This document shows, one piece after another, positions 27,148-38,317 of a stretch of 64,000 bases of DNA. This DNA is from Methylopumilus universalis (GTDB lineage: Bacteria; Pseudomonadota; Gammaproteobacteria; Burkholderiales; Methylophilaceae). Each line of letters opens with the position of its first letter. Position 1 is the first letter of the stretch. Made by a program: the position numbers and the translations under genes. Under the pieces are notes generated by a model, which made no database searches, was not told where the DNA came from, and worked only from the letters and a program-made list of their open reading frames with translations. The stretch lies in NCBI RefSeq assembly GCF_006363895.1, contig NZ_CP040953.1. One strand, 5' to 3'.

Positions 27148-28929
27148 ATGGCTAATACTTTTCAAATCACGGTACCTGATATCGGCAACTTCGATAGTGT
27201 TGAAGTCATCGATGTGATTGTCAAAATTGGTGACACGATTAAGAAAGAAGATTCACTCATTACGGTTGAATCTGATAAAGCATCTATGGATATTCCTTCC
27301 TCACACGAAGGTAAAGTGACAAAGATTGATTTAAAAGTAGGCGATAAAGTTAAACAAGGATCCAATATTCTTGTAATTGAATTAAGTGAGTCTAACGACA
27401 AACCGCAAAAGGCTGAAACTAAATCAGAAGTTAAGCTTAAAGCAAAGCCGGAAGTAAAAAAAGAAATGCCTTCGGAAGCGTCTATACAGACCAGTACTAA
27501 AAAATCAAATATGACATCGACACACGAAACTGAACTTGTTGTTTTGGGTTCAGGCCCAGGGGGTTACACAGCTGCATTCCGCGCTGCAGATTTAGGTAAG
27601 AAAGTAGTGCTTATCGAAAGATATGGAACCTTAGGTGGCGTATGCCTTAATGTGGGCTGTATTCCATCGAAAGCACTTTTACATACAGCTAAAGTAATCA
27701 CAGATGCTGAAGAAACAGCAGAGCATGGTGTGACTTTTGGTGACCCTAAAATTGATTTAGAAAAAATTCGCTATTGGAAAGCAAACGATGTGGTCGGTAA
27801 ATTAACGCAAGGTTTAAGTGCCATGGCCAAACAAAGACAAGTCACTGTGATACAAGGTGTCGGTGAATTTACTTCCCCTCATCAAATTAAAGTCACAAAA
27901 GCTGATGGGACTATTGAAACGATAGGTTTCGAGCATTGTATTGTGGCTGCAGGATCGCAAGCGACAAAATTTCCAGGTGTGAAAGATGATCCACGTATTA
28001 TGGATTCCACAGGCGCGCTAGAACTTAAAGACATACCTAAGCGTTTACTCATTGTAGGTGGTGGCATTATCGGACTTGAGATGGGCACTGTATACGATGC
28101 ATTAGGCAGCCGTGTGAGCGTTGTTGAATTATCAGATGGACTCATTCAAGGATGTGATCGAGATTTAGTACGTCCATTACAAAAACGTATGGAACAGCGT
28201 TTTGAAAAAATTATGCTCAATACTAAAGTTAATACCATTGAACCTAAAGCAGATGGTATTCATGTGACCTTTGAATTTGAAGGTAAATCAGAATCGCAAA
28301 TTTATGATCGCGTTTTAATTGCCATTGGTCGTCGTCCTAATGGAAAAGTCATTAAAGCTGAGTTAGCTGGTGTCAACGTCACAGATCAAGGATTTATTCC
28401 GGTAGATAAACAAATGCGCACCAACGTATCGCATATCTTTGCCATTGGAGATATTGTAGGCCAACCCATGCTCGCGCATAAGGCAACCCATGAGGGTAAG
28501 GTCGCAGCAGAAGTCATTTCAGGACATAAAGTTGAGTTCCAAGCGATCGCGATTCCATCTGTTGCCTATACCGATCCTGAAGTCGCTTGGGCAGGTATGA
28601 CTGAAACAGAAGCTAAACTTCATAATATTGAAATAGAAAAAGCAAGTTTCCCATGGGCAGCAAGTGGTCGTGCGTTAGCTAACAATCGCTCTGAAGGCAC
28701 GACTAAACTTATTTTTGATAAAGAAACACATCGACTTATTGGTGCGGGTATCACAGGCGTTAACGCAGGAGAGCTCATTGCTGAAACAGTATTGGCCATT
28801 GAGATGGGTGCTGATGCACATGATCTTGGCTTAAGTATTCATCCCCACCCTACACTGTCTGAAACAGTTTGTTTTGCAGCGGAAGTTAAAGAAGGTACGA
28901 TCACAGACCTCTATCTTAAAAAACGCTAA
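27148..28929 (+). CDS. lpdA: Dihydrolipoyl dehydrogenase with N-terminal lipoyl domain (E3)
   Basis: Reoxidises dihydrolipoyl groups with FAD and NAD+. Unlike the usual 470-residue E3, this 593-residue form carries a lipoyl domain (residues 1-80; Lys44 in ESDKASMD) and a Lys/Glu-rich linker before the reductase. FAD motif GSGPGG (134-139), redox cysteines Cys166/Cys171 in GGVCLNVGCIPSK, NAD motif GGGIIGLEMG, and the catalytic HPHPTLSE are all present. The lipoyl domain closely resembles that of the adjacent AceF, which suggests exchange or duplication. Such E3 forms are known in Neisseria and other betaproteobacteria. Confidence 0.97.
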   Translation: MANTFQITVPDIGNFDSVEVIDVIVKIGDTIKKEDSLITVESDKASMDIPSSHEGKVTKIDLKVGDKVKQGSNILVIELSESNDKPQKAETKSEVKLKAKPEVKKEMPSEASIQTSTKKSNMTSTHETELVVLGSGPGGYTAAFRAADLGKKVVLIERYGTLGGVCLNVGCIPSKALLHTAKVITDAEETAEHGVTFGDPKIDLEKIRYWKANDVVGKLTQGLSAMAKQRQVTVIQGVGEFTSPHQIKVTKADGTIETIGFEHCIVAAGSQATKFPGVKDDPRIMDSTGALELKDIPKRLLIVGGGIIGLEMGTVYDALGSRVSVVELSDGLIQGCDRDLVRPLQKRMEQRFEKIMLNTKVNTIEPKADGIHVTFEFEGKSESQIYDRVLIAIGRRPNGKVIKAELAGVNVTDQGFIPVDKQMRTNVSHIFAIGDIVGQPMLAHKATHEGKVAAEVISGHKVEFQAIAIPSVAYTDPEVAWAGMTETEAKLHNIEIEKASFPWAASGRALANNRSEGTTKLIFDKETHRLIGAGITGVNAGELIAETVLAIEMGADAHDLGLSIHPHPTLSETVCFAAEVKEGTITDLYLKKR

Positions 28930-28941
28930 GCCGTTTTTTAA
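28916..28941. terminator. Bidirectional terminator overlapping the lpdA and coaX stops
   Basis: A perfect inverted repeat, TTAAAAAACG, loop CTAAGC, CGTTTTTTAA, gives a T6 run after the CG on either strand. It includes the lpdA TAA (28927-28929) and the coaX stop (28938-28940). The stem has only two G-C pairs, so efficiency may be low. Confidence 0.55.
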
Positions 28942-29678
28942 TGACTTGCGAAAATAAAAAGGCCTTCAAGCACTAAATCTTTTTTGATTGAGATGTATTT
29001 TTTTAAACTTTTATCCATATGTTGATCAATCAACTCAGCATCACCACCACTTAAGATAATCGTGACATCTTGAGATTCTGAAGATGCTAGATCAAATAAA
29101 GATTTGATATTACCTAGCACACTCAATACAAATCCTGACTCAATCGCATTGGCTGTATTGGTGGGTGGCATTTGGACAACACCCTCAGAATTTTTTAAAT
29201 CAGCAGTATTATTTGCTAAAGCATTTTTTGTGGGATGCAGCCCTGGCAAAATCACACCGCCTTCGAATGTATATTGATTATTTTTTTGATCAAAGCTCAC
29301 ATAATCTATCGTCACAGCAGTTCCCACTGAGACAATGACTACAGACTTCTTGATATGATGGGATACACTTAATGCAGACAACCATCTGTCAGCACCTAGT
29401 GCTGAAGGTTCTTGATATCCATTTAAAAGATACTTGTACTTTTTTTGTGGCTTAATAAATTCAACAGGGCACGAAAATTTTTTAAGTTTGATTTTTAAAA
29501 TGGCTTCTTTTTCAAAGCCAGCTACATTTGAAATAAGTATTTTTTTAATTGCAACATCGAATTCAAAATGATCTTGATCGATATCTTCTGTTAAAAAAGA
29601 ATCGTGTTTATAAATGCGATCCTTATCACGGAGCATCCATTTTGTTTTGGTATTGCCTATATCTATAAGTAGAAACAT
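28938..29678 (-). CDS. coaX: Type III pantothenate kinase
   Basis: Phosphorylates pantothenate in the first step of CoA synthesis; the type III enzymes are not inhibited by CoA. The ASKHA-fold motifs are visible: LLIDIGNTKTKWML at the N-terminus (phosphate 1), ALGADRWLSAL in the middle, VVSVGTAVTIDYV (phosphate 2), and FEGGVILPGL. The 246 residues are typical. It starts 2 bp after the birA stop; CoaX next to BirA is a recurrent arrangement in betaproteobacteria, sometimes as a fusion. Convergent with lpdA. Confidence 0.95.
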   Translation of the reverse strand: MFLLIDIGNTKTKWMLRDKDRIYKHDSFLTEDIDQDHFEFDVAIKKILISNVAGFEKEAILKIKLKKFSCPVEFIKPQKKYKYLLNGYQEPSALGADRWLSALSVSHHIKKSVVIVSVGTAVTIDYVSFDQKNNQYTFEGGVILPGLHPTKNALANNTADLKNSEGVVQMPPTNTANAIESGFVLSVLGNIKSLFDLASSESQDVTIILSGGDAELIDQHMDKSLKKYISIKKDLVLEGLFIFASH

Positions 29679-29680
29679 AT

Positions 29681-30673
29681 TTATACTTTTCTTAATGTAA
29701 TTTCGCCTGATGAGAATATTTCGAGGCCAGCTGATGGCGTTTCAATGATCAGCGCTCCATCATCGGTTACCCCTTGTGCGAGACCTGTGACTATTCTTCC
29801 GTCACCTAGAGATAATGTCACTGTCTGATGTTGATAGACATGATAGGACATCCACTCTTCTTTTAATGAGCTAAATTTGGATGTATTAAATTGACCCAAT
29901 ACATCTGCCAAATCTTTTAAGATCTGTCCAAGTAACTCATTAGGATCGATCACCTCTAACCCCACACTTACAAGATCGATCGCTGGCTGATCAATATGGC
30001 TCATACTTTTTTTAGAAAGTTTTAAATTAATGCCAATACCAATGACAGCGCTACTCTGCCCTTCCATATCACCTTGCAGTTCAATGAGAATGCCCGCTAA
30101 TTTTTTATATTGAGACCCATCTTGAATTAACACATCGTTAGGCCATTTAAGCTGTGCCCCGATCACACCGAATCGATGCAAGCTTCGTATGAGAGCAAGG
30201 CCAACCGCTAAACTTAATCCTGAGAGAGTTGCAGCCCCACCATTAAATCTCCATAGCAGTGAAAAAGTTAAACTTTCACCTAAAGCAGATTGCCAACTTC
30301 TACCGCGACGGCCACGACCTTTCGTTTGAATATGGGTGGCTGCCACAGAAGCATGGGGATGATCTAAGGAGGCCTTTTCCATGAGGTAACTATTGGTGGA
30401 CTCCATCACGTCAAAAATTTCCATGTTAAACCAGTGATGGATTTCGCCCATGACGTTTTGGATAGAAGATTTTTTTAAAAGCGTAATGGGTTGAATGAGT
30501 TTATAGCCCCGACCACGGACAGAGTAAATCTCCACACCAAACTCTTCCGCTTTTTTAATGGCATTCCAGATCGAGACGCGAGAAATATCGAAAGTCTTAG
30601 CGATGGATTCTCCCGAATGAAATTTACCATCGGAGAGCACATCTAAGACTTTAAAAACGAGGCTATGCTGCAT
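29681..30673 (-). CDS. birA: Biotin-[acetyl-CoA-carboxylase] ligase / biotin repressor
   Basis: Attaches biotin to the BCCP subunit of acetyl-CoA carboxylase via biotinyl-AMP. The N-terminal winged helix (about residues 1-60; GKFHSGESIAKTFDISRVSIWNAI) suggests it can also bind DNA as a biotin-dependent repressor. The catalytic domain has GRGRRGRSWQSA (biotin-AMP loop), LKWPNDVLI, KLAGILIEL and GIGINL. A small C-terminal SH3-like domain follows. The 330 residues match E. coli BirA (321). First gene of birA-coaX, divergent from glnS. Its substrate pathway links to accA at 3675. Confidence 0.96.
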   Translation of the reverse strand: MQHSLVFKVLDVLSDGKFHSGESIAKTFDISRVSIWNAIKKAEEFGVEIYSVRGRGYKLIQPITLLKKSSIQNVMGEIHHWFNMEIFDVMESTNSYLMEKASLDHPHASVAATHIQTKGRGRRGRSWQSALGESLTFSLLWRFNGGAATLSGLSLAVGLALIRSLHRFGVIGAQLKWPNDVLIQDGSQYKKLAGILIELQGDMEGQSSAVIGIGINLKLSKKSMSHIDQPAIDLVSVGLEVIDPNELLGQILKDLADVLGQFNTSKFSSLKEEWMSYHVYQHQTVTLSLGDGRIVTGLAQGVTDDGALIIETPSAGLEIFSSGEITLRKV

Positions 30674-30791
30674 AAAACTCGTATGACATTAAAAACTTGA
30701 TCTTATCATATGAGTCTATGTTTTAGCTTTAAGATCAATGGATTGGGGGGAATTAAGCCATCATTTCAGTGTAGAATATTGCCTATATATT

Positions 30792-32561
30792 ATGTCAGAC
30801 ATCAAAACTACATCTCAAGTACCTTCTAATTTTATTCGTGGCGCGATCGAACGCGACTTAACTAATAAAAGTTATGACGGCAAAACCTGGGCAGGCTCTC
30901 CAGGAGATGCTGCGCATCATGCAAAAGCACCTATTGATACCGCAAAAATTCGCACCCGCTTCCCTCCTGAGCCAAATGGTTATCTTCATATAGGACATGC
31001 CAAGAGTATTTTTTTAAACTTTGGACTAGCTAAGGATTACGACGGCATTTGTCATTTGCGTTTTGATGACACCAATCCTGAAAAAGAAAATCAGGAATAT
31101 GTAGATAGCATTAAAAACAATGTGTCGTGGTTAGGTTTTTCATGGGAGCAAAATAAAACTTCTCATCTTTATTTTGCGAGTCACTATTTCGACTTTATGT
31201 ATCATGCAGCTGAATCTCTTATTCAATCCGGTCACGCTTATGTTGATAAACAAACACCTGATGAAATTCGAATCAATCGTGGATCTCTCACTGAACCTGG
31301 TAAAAATTCTCCATGGCGAGATAAATCAACAGAAGAACATCTTGCATGGTTTCGCGAAATGCGTGATGGCAAACATCCCGATGGATCTATGGTATTAAGA
31401 GCTAAGATTGATATGACATCGCCTAATATTAATTTGCGCGATCCTGCAATCTATCGAATTAAACGCGCGCATCATCACAATACAGGAGATACATGGTGTA
31501 TTTATCCTATGTATACTTTTGCGCATCCCATTGAAGATGCTCTAGAAAAAATTACACACTCTATTTGTACTTTAGAGTTTGAAGATCAACGTCCCTTTTA
31601 TGATTGGATTTTAGATCGACTTATAGATAATGGTTTGTTATCTAAACCCCAACCTCGCCAGTATGAATTCGCAAGGTTAAATTTAACTTACGCAGTCCTC
31701 TCAAAAAGAAAACTCATTGAGTTGGTTGAAAATAAACATGTCACGGGATGGGATGATCCAAGACTACCAACTTTAGAAGGTGCGCGTCGCCGGGGCTACA
31801 CACCTGAAGGCTTTAAACTTTTTACGGATCGCATTGGTGTATCTAAAGCGGATTCTTGGATTGATTATGCAACACTCGAAGAGTCAATGCGAGAAGTCTT
31901 AAATCTGTCATGTGAAAGACGCATCGCAGTTTTAGATCCCATAGAACTTGAAATTACAAACTATCCAGATAATACAGATGAAGATTGTTTCGCACCGAAT
32001 CATCCACTTAAACCTGAGCTTGGTAAACGTGTCGTTAAATTATCTAAGTCTCTCTGGATTGAACGCGAAGATTTTATGGAAGAACCTTCCAAACAATTCT
32101 TTAGATTGTATCCAGGCAATATGGTGAGATTAAGATACGGCTATGTTGTGAAATGCACATCCTTTGAAAAAGATGCAAACGGTAAAGTTATAAAAGTAAT
32201 ATGTGAATATTTACCTGATACAAAATCAGGCACACCTGGAAGTGACAGTATAAAAGTTAAAGGCAACATTCATTGGGTATCTAAAGCTCACAGCTATCGA
32301 GGTACGATTCGCTTATATGACAAACTCTTCAGCACAGAACATCCTGGCAGTCATGACTCAAATTATTTAGAACAGCTTAATCCAAATTCGTGTATGACGA
32401 TTGAAGCAGAATTAGAAAAAAGTTTAGAGACTATAAAGCCTGGTGAACAATTTCAATTTGAACGTCACGGTTATTTCGTTGCAGATATAAAAGATTCAAA
32501 AACAAATCATCCCATCTTTAATCGAACTGCAACACTTAAAGACACGTCACAAAAAATATAA
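30792..32561 (+). CDS. glnS: Glutaminyl-tRNA synthetase
   Basis: Class I synthetase that charges tRNA-Gln. The HIGH motif is in FPPEPNGYLHIGHAKS, the KMSKS-equivalent in YAVLSKRKL, and the acceptor-binding and two C-terminal beta-barrel anticodon domains follow. I start it at ATG 30792 (589 residues), where the N-terminus (SDIKTTSQVPSNFIR) aligns with the E. coli start. An in-frame ATG at 30738 would add 18 residues of unlikely sequence. No ribosome site is visible before 30792. A bidirectional terminator lies 25 bases after the stop. Presence of GlnRS implies direct glutaminylation. Confidence 0.96.
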   Translation: MSDIKTTSQVPSNFIRGAIERDLTNKSYDGKTWAGSPGDAAHHAKAPIDTAKIRTRFPPEPNGYLHIGHAKSIFLNFGLAKDYDGICHLRFDDTNPEKENQEYVDSIKNNVSWLGFSWEQNKTSHLYFASHYFDFMYHAAESLIQSGHAYVDKQTPDEIRINRGSLTEPGKNSPWRDKSTEEHLAWFREMRDGKHPDGSMVLRAKIDMTSPNINLRDPAIYRIKRAHHHNTGDTWCIYPMYTFAHPIEDALEKITHSICTLEFEDQRPFYDWILDRLIDNGLLSKPQPRQYEFARLNLTYAVLSKRKLIELVENKHVTGWDDPRLPTLEGARRRGYTPEGFKLFTDRIGVSKADSWIDYATLEESMREVLNLSCERRIAVLDPIELEITNYPDNTDEDCFAPNHPLKPELGKRVVKLSKSLWIEREDFMEEPSKQFFRLYPGNMVRLRYGYVVKCTSFEKDANGKVIKVICEYLPDTKSGTPGSDSIKVKGNIHWVSKAHSYRGTIRLYDKLFSTEHPGSHDSNYLEQLNPNSCMTIEAELEKSLETIKPGEQFQFERHGYFVADIKDSKTNHPIFNRTATLKDTSQKI

Positions 32562-32586
32562 TTTCATTGTAAAAGTTACAGACAAT

Positions 32587-32624
32587 AAAAAACCCTAAAC
32601 TCAAATCTGAGGTTAGGGTTTTTT
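32587..32624. terminator. Bidirectional terminator between glnS and the rRNA operon
   Basis: A 12-bp inverted repeat AAAAAACCCTAA / TTAGGGTTTTTT (32587-32598 and 32613-32624) encloses a nested CTCA-aatc-TGAG hairpin. It provides a T6 run on either strand, so it can end both glnS and the minus-strand 5S rRNA transcript. Confidence 0.9.
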
Positions 32625-32633
32625 AATATAAGA

Positions 32634-32750
32634 AGCTTGGCAGTGACCTACTTTCGCATGCAAAAAGCATACTATCATTGGCGATAAGTCGTTTCACTGT
32701 CCTGTTCGGGATGGGAAGGAGTGGTTCCAACTCTCTATGTCCGCCAAGCA
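32634..32750 (-). rRNA. rrf: 5S ribosomal RNA
   Basis: On the minus strand it begins TGCTTGGCGGACATAGAG and ends GTCACTGCCAAGCT; the ends pair (TGCTTGGC with GCCAAGC). The internal CATCCCGAACAGGACAGTGAAACG matches conserved loop B/C sequence. About 117 bases. Ends judged by eye to within a few bases. Confidence 0.95.
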
Positions 32751-32886
32751 AACTGGTTGAGATAATGATCAAAGATCAATGTCTCGAATTCGGACAAAAT
32801 TTGAAGAAGTAAAGTTATTGTGTTTCTTGATTACAATGTCAGCTTTAAAAAAATCATATCCCTTAAAAAGAACAAGTCTTAAGGTT

Positions 32887-35771
<2,885 letters not shown>

Positions 35772-36085
35772 ATAACATTAAAACCTGAGCCCTTTTAAAC
35801 TCAAATTTTGGTGACGCATGAGACGTCTTGTTATAAGTTTTTCTAAAGCAACTTAAGACCCATATTTACATCCTTATAAAAAGCTACATATATAAGGTAT
35901 AAACAAAGTCATATGTTGTTTCTGATTTTGCAATCAATTACCCATTTGAATTTATCTGCTCATCACAAGTCAGATAAATTCACTTTACTTCTTCCATTTT
36001 GTTAAAGAACATACCTAGCAATAAAGCTAAGCGTTAAAGATTGTGAATCACAACCCTTAAGGCTTGTCTTTAGTTATCAAAGAAT
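35772..36085 (-). other. tRNA-Ala to 23S spacer
   Basis: A transcribed spacer of 314 bases. It holds a boxA (35998-36010), an inverted repeat TGAATTTATCTG / CAGATAAATTCA just after it, and the upstream half of the 23S processing stem at the 23S end. No protein gene. Confidence 0.7.
35998..36010 (-). promoter_or_regulatory. boxA antitermination element in the 16S-23S spacer
   Basis: The minus strand reads GTTCTTTAACAAA, matching the NusB/NusE-binding boxA of rRNA operons and identical to the leader copy at 38130-38142. Confidence 0.8.
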
Positions 36086-36161
36086 TGGTGGAGGATGACG
36101 GGATCGAACCGACGACCCCCTGCTTGCAAAGCAGGTGCTCTCCCAGCTGAGCTAATCCCCC
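36086..36161 (-). tRNA. tRNA-Ala (anticodon UGC)
   Basis: A 76-base cloverleaf in the 16S-23S spacer. The acceptor is GGGGGAT with ATCCTCC (one G-U pair), the anticodon loop CTTTGCAAG gives UGC, the T arm contains GGTTCGATCC, and CCA is encoded. It is second after tRNA-Ile, the common bacterial spacer order. Confidence 0.97.
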
Positions 36162-36186
36162 ATGTTTCGGAAAAAAAGATTAAATC

Positions 36187-36263
36187 TGGTGGGTCTGGTT
36201 GGGCTCGAACCAACGACCCCCGCCTTATCAAGACGGTGCTCTAACCAGCTGAGCTACAGACCC
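36187..36263 (-). tRNA. tRNA-Ile (anticodon GAU)
   Basis: A 77-base cloverleaf in the 16S-23S spacer, 25 bases before tRNA-Ala. The acceptor is GGGTCTG with CAGACCC, the anticodon loop CTTGATAA gives GAU, the T arm contains GGTTCGAGCC, and CCA is encoded. Confidence 0.97.
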
Positions 36264-36302
36264 CTTAAATAAAACGGGCCAATGATTCTTTGATAATGCC
36301 TA

Positions 36303-36333
36303 ACAACTGATAAGTGTGAATGCTTGATAGTTC
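36303..36333 (-). other. 3' half of the 16S rRNA processing stem
   Basis: This spacer sequence is the near-perfect complement (about 29 of 31 positions) of the leader segment 38097-38126 upstream of 16S. The two flank 16S and would form the long duplex cut by RNase III. It ends about 14 bases from the 16S 3' end. Confidence 0.85.
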
Positions 36334-36344
36334 AAGACGTTCTC

Positions 36345-37889
<1,545 letters not shown>

Positions 37890-38045
37890 AATCCAAAACT
37901 ATTACTTGATCCTTATCTTGCGACAAGGATCGGTATATTGCATTTGCTTTATTAAATCTCAAATTCATTGAAAAGGTTATTAGCTCATAAACGAACTAAA
38001 TGTCTTGTCATAAATTTAAAAAGTGTAAAGCACTTATATTTTGAG

Positions 38046-38089
38046 ATCCTTATGACGAACAAAGTTTGACCTTTGTAAGTCATAAGGAT
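38046..38089 (-). other. Strong hairpin in the rRNA leader
   Basis: Inverted repeat ATCCTTATGAC / GTCATAAGGAT (11 bp), a 2x2 internal loop, then ACAAAG / CTTTGT (6 bp) closing a 6-base loop. No T run follows in either direction, so it is a leader RNA structure rather than a terminator. Confidence 0.8.
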
Positions 38090-38096
38090 TTGTCAT

Positions 38097-38126
38097 GAAC
38101 TATAAGCACTCACACTTATCAGTTGT
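38097..38126 (-). other. 5' half of the 16S rRNA processing stem
   Basis: The minus strand reads ACAACTGATAAGTGTGAGTG and onward; it pairs almost perfectly with 36303-36333 beyond the 16S 3' end, forming the RNase III processing duplex. Confidence 0.85.
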
Positions 38127-38129
38127 CTA

Positions 38130-38142
38130 TTTGTTAAAGAAC
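38130..38142 (-). promoter_or_regulatory. boxA antitermination element in the rRNA leader
   Basis: The minus strand reads GTTCTTTAACAAA, 12 bases downstream of the tRNA-fMet 3' end and identical to the spacer boxA at 35998-36010. Its position after the tRNA suggests one transcript covers both. Confidence 0.8.
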
Positions 38143-38154
38143 GGTATTTGATCT

Positions 38155-38231
38155 TGGTTGCGGGGACAGGATTTGAACCTGTGACCTTCGGGTTATGAGC
38201 CCGACGAGCTGCCAGACTGCTCCACCCCGCG
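38155..38231 (-). tRNA. Initiator tRNA-fMet (anticodon CAU)
   Basis: A 77-base cloverleaf nearly identical to E. coli tRNA-fMet. It starts CGCGGGG with the initiator-specific unpaired C1-A72, has the three G-C pairs in the anticodon stem (TCGGG-CTCATAA-CCCGA), and encodes CCA. It lies upstream of 16S on the same strand with only the rRNA leader between. A strong promoter is immediately upstream. Confidence 0.97.
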
Positions 38232-38263
38232 ATCGATCTGCATACATGACGCAGAGAGGTGAG

Positions 38264-38293
38264 ACTATAGCACTTATTTTGAAGGGCTGTCAA
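38264..38293 (-). promoter_or_regulatory. Promoter of tRNA-fMet and probably the whole rRNA operon
   Basis: On the minus strand TTGACA (38293-38288), 18 bases, then TATAGT (38269-38264). The consensus -35 and near-consensus -10 make it one of the best promoter matches in the window. Initiation would be near 38257, about 26 bases before the tRNA. It lies between htpG and tRNA-fMet. Confidence 0.75.
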
Positions 38294-38317
38294 ACATTAA
38301 TAGCCCCAAACTATAGG

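Larger units (their letters stand above)
37890..38154 (-). other. rRNA leader between tRNA-fMet and 16S
   Basis: 265 transcribed bases. In order on the minus strand: boxA 12 bases after the tRNA, the 5' half of the 16S processing stem, a strong hairpin at 38046-38089, and a second hairpin GATCCTT/AAGGATC at 37908-37931. No protein gene and no clear second promoter seen. Confidence 0.7.

Noticed and set aside
30738..30791. 18-codon N-terminal extension of glnS from an earlier ATG
   Set aside because: The added residues do not resemble GlnRS, and the family N-terminus begins at the ATG at 30792.
38093..38293. 66-codon minus-strand frame across tRNA-fMet
   Set aside because: It covers the tRNA gene, its promoter and leader; not a protein gene.
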